Source of the DNA: Annulohypoxylon bovei var. microspora
Lineage: Eukaryota > Ascomycota > Sordariomycetes > Xylariales > Hypoxylaceae
NCBI GenBank assembly: GCA_022836615.1
Contig: MU405303.1
Location: forward strand, 1 to 64,000
Reading direction: 5' to 3'
DNA length: 64,000 nt
Part shown: piece after piece, positions 44,435-55,378 of the stretch
Layout: every line of letters begins with the position of its first letter
How positions within the stretch are numbered: position 1 is the stretch's first letter
Translations under genes and position numbers: made by a program
Notes under the pieces: model-generated
Seen by the model: the letters and a program-made list of their open reading frames with translations, nothing else
What the model was told of the DNA's origin: nothing
The model's database searches: none

Positions 44435-45414
44435 CTTCGATGTAATTTTCTTAAACGTATGTGGTAATATGTGGTAATATGTGAATTTTTGATTGTGTAG
44501 GTAGGTAGTTAGGAATTGGGTGGGAAAATGTAAAAAGCTTTTCTCGTAGATTGAGTAAATATGCTTAATGATGAAAAGAAAAATCAATCATAATCGCGGA
44601 ACTACTGTCCTTATATAATAGTAAATTTTCATATTCACATAAAATACATTTTTTCCAACAATTGTTATTTTCCTAAACAGATTCTTTTGATTGTGAACAA
44701 TTAGTAGAGGCCTTTATTCAAAAGGGGGTTACAATGTAGTACGTGACTCCTTCGTTGCTCAGAGCTAATTAAGTATAATTGGAATTGTTCTGACATCAAA
44801 GAGAGAGTTTCTAGACAATGTCAGTGAAGAAATATACATTCAAAATATACAGTACCTACCTGGTAGATAGTAATTATTACGCGAAACGACTTCTCATGTT
44901 TCTTCATCCAATATGACTAGGTACTTAAGTTAACATACCTAGGTAGTTATGCCTTAATAAAAGAAGCGTGGCTTGTTCCTAGGGCGTCACTTTCTTTTAC
45001 ATTTCACTGGGTTTACCTAACTACATAATTTAAGTAAATTCTTTAATATGTTTGTTCGATCTCTCCGTTGATTGTATGCTCTTAGGTGGTGGGTCTAAAG
45101 GGGGAAACCCCTTTTATCTAGACCTTAGAAAACCTTAGATTATCAGAACTCCGATGATTGCGATGCTGAATCTAGCTCTATTGCCGCTTCTGTAATAGTA
45201 AACCCCCCCTCCACCTTCCGATATACAAAGATTTGTTGAAATTGAAGTTAAAGTAATCCGTGGCTACCTAGGTACCTACTCGCAAGGGGGGGGGAAAGGA
45301 AGAAAAAAAGGTCAGAAACCATAAGCCTCTAAATTAAATGATATTTATGACATTCATCGGAAATATTCCCGTAAGATAATTTCATTATCAGGGACATATA
45401 ATAGCCGGACGACA
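44435..45414. other. divergent intergenic region
   Basis: AT-rich spacer of 980 bases with CTACCTAGGTACCTAC-type motif near 45264-45279 and a run of nine G at about 45286. No gene seen. Confidence 0.55.
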
Positions 45415-46467
45415 ATGGACCCCAAGGCTAAGAGGCTAGCTCTCTTTGAAGAGGCAATTAAGGGGACATACGGCCCCTACACCCGAGACCCTGTATTCTG
45501 GCAGCCCCCTGAAGAACCCGGGACTGGAGGACACCGCGGTCGGTTCCTCTGGACTGATGCATTCGGCGTCGTCAACTTCATTACCCTCTCCCGTGAGAAG
45601 GGCGACCTACATTCGAAGAAGCTATATCTAGAGCTAGCTAAACAACTCGTGGAAACAGTGCACTCCGTCCTCGGCCGCACGCGGGACGGCACATCGCGGC
45701 TCCCGGGCGCGACCGACGAGGAGCCCCTAAAAGGCGGCCTGCGCACCGGGATGCCTGACAACCTCGATCCCGACATCGATGGCCAATACCACCACTCTCT
45801 AACTCTTTGGATGTTCGCGCTGAACCGGCTATCCCTGGCAACCGGCGAGCCGCGTTAGAACGCCCTTGCCATCCAGCTAGCCAAAGCCATACACCCTTGC
45901 TTCATTGTGAAGCGATTCGGCCTAGAAAGGGTGGTTTGGAAGATATCGATGGACATGCAGCGCAAATTAGTCGACTGCAGCGGCAATTCAAATGATGTGG
46001 TTGGATTCTTCATGTACCAGCTTCTCCAGGAGACGGCGGAGCATTTTTCCAGGCTGGGTACTACTAACAACTCTCCATCATTAGACGCGGAGATTCAGCA
46101 ATACTATTGCATTATGGCCGACCACATTGTTTCCCCCCCGAACAACCCGTTAGAACTGGGTATGAGTCTGTGGATAAGTCACTTTGACCGGTCAGCGGTA
46201 TGGTCGCGCAATCTTGCCGAGGCCGGTCTTATCGCCGTATGCCACTGTTTCTTGCCCAACTCGGTCATCGCAGGGGGTCGCAGTCAGTTTCGGGATTTTT
46301 TTGCCTTTCTAGGCATAAAGTATTACTTGGATGATCCGAGCAAGCCTTTGCATCTGGCTGCGGAGGCCATGTTAGATGTGTGGGAGGAATGGGGCCCGAC
46401 AAACTTGGCTATGTTCGCTGCGGCGTTGATTCCTGGAGGTAAGCTTATGAGGAGAATGAGGAATTAA
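45415..46467 (+). pseudogene. six-hairpin-glycosidase-like protein with one in-frame stop
   Basis: The translation matches a conserved fungal family often labelled six-hairpin glycosidase-like: GHRGRFLWTDAFGVVNFITL, VHSVLGRTRDGTSRLPGA, DGQYHHSLTLWMFALNRLSLATGEPR, then NALAIQLAKAIHPCFI, and the later WISHFDRSAVWSRNLAEAGLIAV. A single TAG at 45856-45858 divides it into 147 and about 202 codons (the downstream internal ATG at 45907 opens 186). Family members usually have an aromatic residue, often Tyr, at this place as far as I recall, so a Tyr codon to TAG change is likely. No other lesion is seen. No signal peptide. The first ATG fits the family start. A sequencing error is the main alternative; read-through is less likely because the context after the stop is AAC. 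Confidence 0.75.
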
Positions 46468-46757
46468 TTAATATGGAAGAGCTGATATTTTACGTAGCGT
46501 TTCGGAAGGACTTTTTCGACGACTTGAAATGATTCTCGATAGGATATCTGGCCGCCGCGTTCCATTATCAGGTATACAGGGGGGTGAAGGGCAATTACCA
46601 ACGGTAAAATGTAAAAATATCCGGTAGACATGCGAGTTGTTCGGTATTGACACATCGCAGAGTTTATTTGAATACGATATCAACAATACTTGGTTTATTG
46701 TAATTGTGGTGTGACGGTCGTGAATGATTCAACTGATAGTTCAGTCTTGTTTGGTTC
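46468..46757. other. convergent spacer
   Basis: Short region between two gene 3' ends; no structure recognised. Confidence 0.5.
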
Positions 46758-47726
46758 CTAGCTTTGCTTTGTCCAGAATTGGTGCACGATCCGAGCAACC
46801 TCGCCTGTCGTAGCGCCACGCACAAATCCATGATTAGCCTTTTCGACGACCTGAACATCGTCGAATCCAAGGTCGGTCAGCTGGGTCTTGCTGCAAACAA
46901 TATCCAACTCGGCAACTACCCCAATCTTCTTCAATGGTAGCTGCGCAAACTGGCGAAAGTCGTCCTCACAGCCCGAAACGCCACCTTCTCGAAACATGCT
47001 AAGAACGCTGTGGGGATACCCCTGGTGGTTTTGCAGCTCCCATTCTCTCAGTAATTCCGCGACGGCTTCACCAGAATTGACCCGTTCCTGCCAATCCGCC
47101 GGGACAACGAGTGGACCACCTTCAAGCCAATCCAACACGGCGTCTATCGCTTTACCCTGTCTTCCCTCCGAATTATCCAGGAGTTCTTGCACCTTCTCAC
47201 CCCAAAGCTCCTTATGACACAAGCCAGCAGGTGCTAGTAACGCCACAGACAACGCGGCCCAAGGATTGTGAAGAGCAAATCTCACTGCTGTCGATGCGCC
47301 GAAAGAGTAGCCAACGATATGCGCACGTGTCCACTGCAAGAATCCCAATACTTGGAAGATCTGGAAGTGGAAAATCTGCGGCGTGTGCGCCACCAGAGGC
47401 GTGGAAGAGAGACCGTGGCCCCAAAGATCAAAGAGGACGATATGAGCATCCGGATCCAAAGCCTGCAGTTCCTTTACTAGAGCCAACAGTCCAAGCGCAG
47501 ACGTGTTCAGTCCGTGGATGATTAAAACGTGGCGCTTTGATTGACCTGAGGGAGGGGGAAGCTCGTAGAGAGCTGTGGTTCCTAGATCGGACTCGAGGTA
47601 CTGTGGCTTAGGAAATGCATGCCCGAATAGTGACGTGAATGACTCATAACTAGGAGCTGCGATGACCTTATTTTGTCCCCAGGCCTTTCGTCTTGGGAGT
47701 TCGAGGTCTGGTAACGATGCTGACAT
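46758..47726 (-). CDS. alpha/beta-hydrolase
   Basis: A single-exon protein of 322 residues with the alpha/beta hydrolase fold and no signal peptide, probably cytosolic. The strand-3 motif VLIIHGLN forms the oxyanion region. FDLWGHG follows, then the nucleophile elbow GYSFGAS around residue 145 (Ser). The acid is probably the Asp of VVAELDIVC and the base the His of KANHGFVRG. These are the three catalytic residues in canonical order, so the enzyme looks active. Substrate unknown; esterase, lipase or thioesterase are possible. Divergent from the gene starting at 48516, sharing the 789-base spacer. Confidence 0.9.
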   Translation of the reverse strand: MSASLPDLELPRRKAWGQNKVIAAPSYESFTSLFGHAFPKPQYLESDLGTTALYELPPPSGQSKRHVLIIHGLNTSALGLLALVKELQALDPDAHIVLFDLWGHGLSSTPLVAHTPQIFHFQIFQVLGFLQWTRAHIVGYSFGASTAVRFALHNPWAALSVALLAPAGLCHKELWGEKVQELLDNSEGRQGKAIDAVLDWLEGGPLVVPADWQERVNSGEAVAELLREWELQNHQGYPHSVLSMFREGGVSGCEDDFRQFAQLPLKKIGVVAELDIVCSKTQLTDLGFDDVQVVEKANHGFVRGATTGEVARIVHQFWTKQS

Positions 47727-48515
47727 GGTGGCACTTTAATAGAAGCGCTGGAAAAGATGGTGGTGCCGTCGCCCGATCTCGTAAAGTCGGTCCGGTCTAC
47801 CCCAACCACTTTATTATAATAACTTTTCAAAGAGATAGGAAGATTGAAGATCAATCAAAACATATTCAAATATATATTCAAATAAACAACGAATTTACTT
47901 ATCATAGGAATACCTATCTAGTTAGTTATTGGAATTGTTTTGATTGGTAATCTATACAAACTGATACAACTTTATCCTTAAGACGCCCAATAGAACGCTA
48001 TTAGGACTACCTATGCGAGAATTGTGGCCCTACGCTCCCACAATCAGGGGTAAGGGGAAAGGCGGTAGCATTGAACGCCACCACCCTACCTACTAGTATA
48101 TCACATAGCGAAGTGTATAATTAGCGCACCTTCATTCGACATGCAGATATTGTTTATGAGGGAAGAGGTAGATAAAACGTCATAAATGTCTCCTAAAAAC
48201 ATTAAATCTAAGGAGATCTCCCAGAGCAAACTTTAGAAGCAATGTCAATTGCTTTTAAGTTTGATCTCGTGTAATTACGAAACTTATGTATAGGCAGCTG
48301 CGTTGATATTATTAGCTATTTAATTCCTCTTTAGTTATTCTTTGATACATTTCTTCATTTCTTCAATTCTTCAATCCAATTCCCTTAATGATACTCTATT
48401 TGGTCACCTAATATCTATCCCTAAGAACGATCACACATAATTGTTGGCTTCAAGCTAACGAATATATCATCTTCATTTTCCTATCCTAGTCATAGCATAG
48501 TCCAAGGACACTAAA
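47727..48515. other. divergent intergenic region
   Basis: AT-rich spacer of 789 bases containing both promoters. A CCTACCTAC block lies near 48087. No gene. Confidence 0.5.
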
Positions 48516-49666
48516 ATGTCAAACAGGCAGGGTAAGTAGCTAGGTAACTAATCGTCCGAAGGAGGGGCGAGTTAGCAAAGGACGAAAATCCTATAAAATC
48601 GAAAATAATAAAAACGACGGAGTGGCTAAAAGAACTACTACCGAAGAATACCGAAGGTCGAAGGGTTATGAGCCCGGAGATAGAAACACGAACCAAGCAG
48701 CTAATGGCTGTCTATAAGAGCGACTTCACCGGGGTGAAGGAGAAAGAGGCAAAAGTGACGAGCACTTCAATAGAAATGCTCAAACATGAGATGACAAGAC
48801 GACTTGCCGCAGATGAAAAGTACGCTCAAGCAAAGGAGCGGTTAGAGAGGCTGAACGTCGACATGTTCTATATCCAATATGGCGACTATTTCTCCCAAAC
48901 GTGTAATTTCCTACGACAGAAGCTCATAAAAGAGACCAAGGCCGCGAAGGGTCGCTTGAAAAGACAAATAAGAAAGGAGAAGAAAGAAGCGGGGCGAGAG
49001 AATGTCGAAGACGGACCCAGCCAGGTCTCCCAGCCTGGGCCTCGAGACGAGACGGATGAGAATACGGCCACAGATAGCGGCCTATCCCCATTATCGCCGT
49101 CGCAAGAGGATGAGGAGAGAGCAGAGGCCGTCAAGACGTTCGTAAGCGACAGGTGGCCGAACATAGACTATACATTGTCTTCGGAAGAGAAAGCACTATC
49201 GGGTTGGAGTTCAAAGGGATGGAATGGGCCCCCTCCTATGACACCAATGATAGATATACTTAAAAGTTTGACGAAAGATAAAAGTTTCGTCACCTACGCC
49301 CAGGCCCGTGTGTCCATCAGCAACTACAGTACCAGAAATCAATTTACCCACTCTCATATTGCGATCATGATGAAGGAAAATTCCACCATAAACGCCGCAG
49401 TACGGGTCCAAGAAGACCTTCGCAACCTCCCCGACATGACCTGCGTCGACAGAGAAACCATCGCGGCGACAGAGGCGGCAATATTTGCCACGGTGGGTAT
49501 GTTTTTTAAAGAGTTTAAATATGATAAGAGCACGGGGAGTGTGTACTCGGCCGTGCCATGGCCGAAGACCAAGGAGGGCAGGTTTCTCAGAAACCTAGAT
49601 GAGGCAGAAATTGGATACATAAGTTTGGACGATGAAGAAGAGGGAGGGGATGAAGATTACCTATAA
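48516..49666 (+). CDS. charged coiled-coil protein, unknown function
   Basis: Not recognised. Two exons, 48516-48531 and 48576-49666, separated by a 44-base intron with GTAAGT donor and ACTAAT branch; the phase restores MSNRQAKDENPIKS, giving 368 residues. The tiny first exon is supported because it opens the only frame running into EWLKELLPKN. The middle is strongly helical and basic (KAAKGRLKRQIRKEKKEAG), a likely coiled coil. A serine-rich disordered part follows (DSGLSPLSPSQEDEE). The C-terminal third has a compact region with MTPMIDILKSLTKDKSF and ends acidic (DDEEEGGDEDYL). No signal peptide or membrane helix. Could be species-restricted. No link to neighbours. Confidence 0.72.
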
Positions 49667-50332
49667 AATGGAACATAGGAAAGGAAGTTACAAGTTCCGC
49701 AGCATTTTCCATGGGGGGCTTTCGTAGATACCACTGATCAAAGATACTGCCGCTTTTGGACTTTGATTCCTTCCACTAGGTCTTCCACGTCCTCGGCGGC
49801 TATGAATGTTTCCATCGCCTCGTCTGTAAGATCAAATTCTTCGGAGGTGGTAGTTAATATTAACTATTGGACTCAAACAGTTACAATAAAGCAATGGACA
49901 AGCTCCCGATCTTACGATAAATATGGGAAACATGCGATTAGCGAGTCTGTGAGAGGAGTGCCGCGCCATGCCGCGACGTTCCCTGTTTCACATCGTAGGC
50001 CTCGACAACTAAAGTCGCAGAGCACCAGGGTCTTTGATCGTCTGATCGCCAATTCCTCTAAGCCTCTTTTATTTGCTTTTTAATATCTTCTTTCTTTATG
50101 CGATTTATTTTCTTCCATCTCGAATCTTGAATTGATTTCGCTAGACGCTCGTTTTGAGTCTAGACGCGTAATTAATTACGACGCCTTTTCGTTCTCTTCT
50201 TAGCGGGCTGGGATCCCATTTTTCTTATCGACGCTATAATTTTAATACGTAAGCCTCCCTCTTAGAATTCAAACGGCAGAGCCGTTTCCAAGGTTTCAAG
50301 ATTCAAAGACAGAAAAATAGAAATTAGAGAAA
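49667..50332. other. intergenic, no gene seen
   Basis: Includes the promoter of the UstYa-like gene. A 106-codon frame at 49763-50083 has no domain. No RiPP-precursor-like repeat with Lys-Arg spacers was seen. Confidence 0.5.
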
Positions 50333-51302
50333 ATGAAGGACGTTAGAAGACAGAAGGATGAATACCGGTCGCTCGGCACCGTTCGCGAGGAGGAACGTGA
50401 CGACTCGAGTAGTACGGACGTCGACTTAGAGGCCCTCGACTTAAACGAGAAGGACTACTTGAATGGATCGCGGGCGGAGAAGAAGGAAACTGAAAGCGGG
50501 CTCCGCGCCGTCCTCAAAGAGTATTGGTGGATGGTCGACACATTCCTCTTAGTGGTCATCATAGTGCTCCTCCTAGGAAGCAGCTGGACCGGTCATAGCA
50601 GATACCATTTGTTTGAAGGAGGCGGGGACCTGACGGGGTTTGCGCCGGAATTCTCGCAAAAGATCACGACATTCTCCCCGGATCCGGGCTTCGTGCCGGA
50701 GAACACATCCGAATTCTTCTCGAGGGAGACTAAGCAGAAATGGCTCAGCCTAGTGCCGAGTAAGTTGTTAACTGACATCTAATGAATTAGCTGTCATATT
50801 TGCATGCTAATCAAACGTGCGCTACTAGAGGGCCTTGGTTACCTGAAGATCAAGGATGCGGAGAGTTACGATAACCTGCCGGCGCGACTCAATTCATACC
50901 ACAACGATTTCGTCGTCACATCGTCGATGACGCACCAGCTGCACTGCTTGGTAAATTCCTCCATTTTATAGTCTCCTCTTCATCTGCCTATGCCAGGTCA
51001 GTCTATGAGTATGTAACCAACTAACACGCACCTAGTACGCCATCGCCGAAGCCTACTCAGCGCTTACATCCGACGTAAGCCGCGTGCCGAAGGAGACGCC
51101 GTGGCACCTCAACCACTGCTTCGACTACCTGCGGCAGGGCATCATGTGCTGCGGGGACGTGGCGCTCGAGGGCGAACAGACCTCGTTCCCCGAGGGCTTT
51201 GACGGGAGCGACGGCTGGGATGCTAAGCACGTGTGCAAGAACTACGAGGAGGTGCTGGATTATCTGGAGACGAATAGGGCGGATGACAAGGAGTGGATAT
51301 AG
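50333..51302 (+). CDS. UstYa-family (DUF3328) protein
   Basis: Related to UstYa/UstYb, copper-type oxidases that cyclise or modify ribosomal peptides in fungal dikaritin pathways. Exons 50333-50759, 50829-50950 and 51036-51302 join in phase and give 271 residues. A single membrane helix WWMVDTFLLVVIIVLLLG lies at about 65-82 after an acidic cytosolic start. The two HxxHC motifs of the family are present: HQLHC at 178-182 and HLNHC at 207-211, followed by FDYLRQGIMCCGD. PKGLGY before the first motif is also typical. All is intact. No precursor peptide, tailoring enzyme or transporter stands beside it, so a role in a peptide pathway is only possible. Many fungi carry lone copies. Confidence 0.93.
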
Positions 51303-51785
51303 GTTTCGTGGAATATATAGGTACTGTACCTAGGAGGTATTTACGGAGTTCAAATGCAAGCGGTTCAGTGGTTTTACCCGGATTTCTTTTTAATCCTAGG
51401 ACCCTAAGTGTTCGGAGTATCATAGGAGCTTTGGTGGCGTTCCCGTTGGGAGAGCGGACAATTCACATGCCAAAAGTAGATGGTGACGAAGGTGTTAAGG
51501 TTAAGATTTCAGGTGAGCCGAATAGCTTAAATGGACGGTCGTGTAAAAGTATCTCGCCTTCTTGGGACTGCATGTTTGACTTACGTAATTACAGATGTAG
51601 CTGCCTGGGTAGCGGGACCTACCTTCTAAGTAGGAAAGAGAGTTGAATGAAGTCTTCAGAACAATAGATTTCACACGGAATGCAAGCAAGAAGCATCATA
51701 CAGGTTGAAGCAATAAAAATAACTAGTTCTATGAACTTTCTATTTTCTAACCGCTCGACCGCTCACATTTGCGTTATCATACATT
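51303..51785. other. convergent intergenic region
   Basis: Between the UstYa gene and the minus-strand acidic protein gene. A 117-codon frame (51293-51646) overlaps the end and lacks protein character. Confidence 0.5.
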
Positions 51786-52610
51786 TCAAACATCAGTTTC
51801 CTCGTCTTCATCTTCGTCTTTCTCTTCGTCTTCCCTCTCTGTCCATGAGCTAAAGCCCTCATCAGGTTGGCGACTAGGGTCGTACATATACAGTGTCGTG
51901 ACATCGAGCTTATCGAACTCGTCCGGTCGGAGGCACGACGTGACTGTTGCGTCCCCATCTTTCTGGTAGACCTTTCTCAATCGCAGTTTATGGTCAGATG
52001 AGTAATACTCATTGACGATGTAACTGCCTCCGATCTTGGGTCTCATGTATGGCCGAGGTTCAGGTTCAGTGACGTACCATGGATCCCAGTAGCATGTCAT
52101 CTCATCGAGGTTGATCGGAAAGTCCTCGGTGGTGGTCTCGTGAATGCGCATTCCAAGCTGGCTTCGGTACTTCTTGTCTATCTTCTGCTTGGAGCTGATT
52201 GCCTTGGCTTGGTGTCGCCTCAACTCTTGTTGCTTGCAGTATAACTGTAGATGCTTGTTAAATGCTGCGAGCCCTCGAAGATAGTCCTTGAGCGACTTTG
52301 ACGGGTGTAGGGGCCCAGCTTGTGTAGAGGAAGAGCAGTTGACGTATTCTAGAGGTTCTTCCTGACCCATACCTCCTTGGACGGAACTCATCCTATCCCA
52401 ATACATCTCCCAATACTCGAACACGCGACTTTCCCAGTCTTGAGAGAGAGCATCGAGCTCACCATGATACTCGGCTAAAAAGTTCGAATCCAAGGTGCGT
52501 GTGCTTGGGAAGTGCTTAAGGTGGATGTTGCCGAAGCAGGGCAGCCGCCCAAAGCGATGGTTGCTGCCGTTGGAGCTCCATCGAGAGAGAAGTGAATGCG
52601 TACTATTCAT
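51786..52610 (-). CDS. hypothetical protein with acidic tail
   Basis: Not recognised. Single exon of 274 residues, no signal peptide or membrane helix. A helical middle (LKDYLRGLAAFNKHLQLYCKQQELRRHQAKAI) precedes an aromatic block MTCYWDPWYVTEPEPRPYMRPKIGGSYIVNEYYSSDHKLRLRKVYQ. The C-terminus is a run of Asp and Glu (EREDEEKDEDEDEETDV), coded by a GA-rich simple repeat. The codon pattern and long intact frame support a true gene. Start at 52610 is the first ATG. Confidence 0.68.
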   Translation of the reverse strand: MNSTHSLLSRWSSNGSNHRFGRLPCFGNIHLKHFPSTRTLDSNFLAEYHGELDALSQDWESRVFEYWEMYWDRMSSVQGGMGQEEPLEYVNCSSSTQAGPLHPSKSLKDYLRGLAAFNKHLQLYCKQQELRRHQAKAISSKQKIDKKYRSQLGMRIHETTTEDFPINLDEMTCYWDPWYVTEPEPRPYMRPKIGGSYIVNEYYSSDHKLRLRKVYQKDGDATVTSCLRPDEFDKLDVTTLYMYDPSRQPDEGFSSWTEREDEEKDEDEDEETDV

Positions 52611-54042
52611 AGCTGAATATTATGAGGACCTCAGCGAAGTAGAGGTGTAGAGTGATGATTGAGTGATGATCAGCCCGCGAGCATAGGACCAGATTAAGAG
52701 CTAGAAGATACATTGGTGATGTCGGACAAGCGATGCAAAATGTAGAATTGGTTCTGCTTGTTTTTTAGGCATGACAGGAAGATCACACCCAAAATAATGG
52801 ACAGAGTTCACTTTATATCGGTTCCAAGGTCTTGTTTCGGCAAGTATTGACTTCTAGAATGCCCCGGACGACGGAAAGTAGCATCGGAGACATCTATTGG
52901 TCCCAACAGAGGATATAGACTTTTTGCTAAGTGAAGCATATCGTGAACCTTAAACCGTAAATGAAAGTATCAGTTCAAAGTGACTTGTCTGAATGGACGA
53001 ACTTCGATTAAGCAACCGGGAAGCACCGTGTAGATTTCAGGTACTGCCGATACCTAACCCACAGTACATATGATACTCATCATATGTATCGGTCGATCGT
53101 ATCTCCTGCCCATAACCTACCTAGGTAGGTACCAACATGTTACCTTGGAAGGTAACCGGAATGCTGCGAGCCACAAACTAAAGGCCTAGCTACGTCATCC
53201 CTTGTGCCTAGGTGCAGGTGCTGGTGACTGTCGGGTTTGACCATGCCAAATTTCGCTATTAAGCTTATTAGTTAAGGGTCTGCACGTACCTGCCTAGGAG
53301 ACAAGTATCTAGATACTCCAATGTTGTATTAAAGGGATGACGCTTGAAACCACGCACTATCTAGGTCCTAAGTGAAGGGGGCCTAAAAGGGGTCTTATAC
53401 GCCTTGCGAATCCTACCCTCTAGATAGAATAAAGTCGTATCTATTTACCAAGAGACGGGCTCCTCAAGGCTTACGATGTAAGATGCTTGTGTAAGCCGTG
53501 GTCTATAGTTGAGCTCGCCAACATTGAAAGGCAAGACATCGCTCTTAGGTAAAGGGTTCGGTATGCCCTTACTGAAGCTAGAGATATCCAGGACCTCATA
53601 TCCACCATAATAGACTTTAACCTGGGGGGTCATATTATGGTATTCATTTAACCCTAATGAATCAAGTGTAGTGAGGTTCGGGATAGGACTTTCCCCAAAG
53701 CCAACGGATCCACGATGTCGGGTTGAAGTGGAGGACCGTCTACATAGCTCCGATGCACGGTCCACTTTACAGCTGAGCAACAATAGCCCCACATTCATTG
53801 AAGCAAACTTAAATCATAGGTCCGTCTATTTTTCCCAAACAGGAGGGCCTGCCCTAATCGACTTATCTTAGCCACAGATCTCGACGCCCCGCATTCAAGT
53901 TCTAATCGGCACTACCAAATCAATTTCACCAAATATTTCAACATCACACCTCTCTTCCGCCCACAGCCAACTTCTTGCGCGACGAAAACAACCGAACTTC
54001 CTTACACCCTCCACCGACAAAAACAAATACAATACCGCAAAA
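52611..54042. other. divergent intergenic region
   Basis: 1.4 kb between divergent genes. CCTACCTAGGTAGGTACC at 53117-53133 is another copy of the scattered motif. A 117-codon minus frame at 53445-53798 lacks a domain. The last 150 bases are pyrimidine-rich, as in fungal ribosomal-protein promoters. Confidence 0.5.
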
Positions 54043-54876
54043 ATGACTGGCGGTGTCTCCGTTCGCGATGTTGATGTAGGTTTATTCACCTTTCACAAAT
54101 GATTTGCATGCGCCCGCCGTGAATGAAGTGCGCAACCTCGGAGTCGCCATTCATTCACGAGCACGAAGCACAAAAATATCTTCAATCGAGAAATATTCCC
54201 ACCGGAGGCTGCAACAGCAAAAGATTGATGCTAGCAATGGGGAAATTCTTGAGAGCAGGCGCGAGGGAGTCGCAAGACTTCTGACGACGGAATATTTGCT
54301 GATGGGTTTTCGGATAATGTAGGCGCAAAAGTTCATCAACGCGTATGCCGGCTTCTTGAAGCGTCAGGGCAAGCTGCCCATTCCCGGTAAGTTTTTTCTC
54401 CGTTTTAATCAACCATATCGACACACAGCAATACTAATACAACTATATAGGTTGGGTCGATACCGTCAAGACCGGTCCTTCGCGCGAGCTCCCCCCTCAG
54501 AACATTGACTGGTTCTACGTCCGTGCTGCCAGCGTCGCCCGCCACGTCTACCTACGCAAGACCGTCGGTGTTGGTCGTCTCCGCAAGGTCCACGGTAACG
54601 CCAAGAACCGTGGTACCCGCCCCTCGAAGCACGTTGACGGCTCCGGTGCTGTCGACCGCCGAATCCTCCAGGCTCTTGAGAAGATCGGTGTTCTCGAGCA
54701 GGACGAGGAGACTGGTGGCCGCCGCATCACTCAGTCCGGCCAGCGAGATCTGGACCGTATGTTTTCCCCTGTTCTACGTCTGTAATTTTTTTTATTGTGA
54801 CATACACTAACATCCTACAGGTATTGCCCAGACTACTGCTGAGGCTGACGAGGAGGAGGATGAGGATGAGGAATAA
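54043..54876 (+). CDS. RPS19: 40S ribosomal protein S19
   Basis: Cytosolic small-subunit protein eS19, needed for 18S rRNA maturation and 40S assembly. Exons 54043-54075, 54323-54386, 54451-54756 and 54821-54876 give 152 residues, the eukaryotic size. The translation starts MTGGVSVRDVD, then AQKFINAYAGFLKRQGKLPIPGWVDTVKTG, DWFYVRAASVARHVYLRK, GVGRLRKVHG and RRILQALEKIGVLEQ, all typical. The end has the fungal acidic tail EEEDEDEE. The first exon is only 33 bases, a frequent feature of fungal ribosomal genes, and intron 1 is unusually long (247 bases); no box C/D snoRNA motif was recognised in it. Start in good context (CAAAAATG). Confidence 0.97.
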
Positions 54877-55378
54877 ACAATGATACCATGCGGGAATGAT
54901 TCTACTACGGTCTAGGTAGCATAGGTCTATGGGCACGGCGTCTGAAAACGGCTGGCTGAATGAATTGATTGGCGAATTTTACATTCGCATTTCCCCATGA
55001 CAGGTCAAGCTTTGACTCAAGTGACTAGACTATCGCGTTACGCGCTATCTAAAGATACCTATCAGCTAGACTTTATGTTGCAGGAATGAATGAATGATTG
55101 CAACAAATGAGTTCTAGCATTTCTAACGAGTGTGATGTTCCCAATATTTTGTCCCCCCTGACTCCTTATCACAGCACATGTCCCTGAATGTTCCCTTCCA
55201 CAGGTACCTATTTAGGTACATACATGTACCTTACTTACCATAGATCCCCTAAAATCCTCTCAGAGCTTAACTATCGGCGATCAATCTAACTAGATCCAAC
55301 TAAAATCTTACAGGCTGCAAAAACCACACACTCACTTACCCATAAAGACCCTCCCAATCCTCAAGACGGGACGACGTA
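54877..55378. other. convergent intergenic region
   Basis: Contains the 3' regions of RPS19 and the ankyrin-deaminase gene. AGGTACCTATTTAGGTAC and related motifs lie at 55202-55232. Confidence 0.5.

Noticed and set aside
48516..52610. RiPP (dikaritin) gene cluster around the UstYa-like gene
   Set aside because: Neither neighbour shows a signal peptide with Lys-Arg-spaced repeats, and no further tailoring or transport gene is present.
53445..53798. 117-codon minus frame upstream of RPS19
   Set aside because: No domain, and it lies in a promoter region.
54076..54322. snoRNA inside the long first intron of RPS19
   Set aside because: No convincing box C and box D pair was found.
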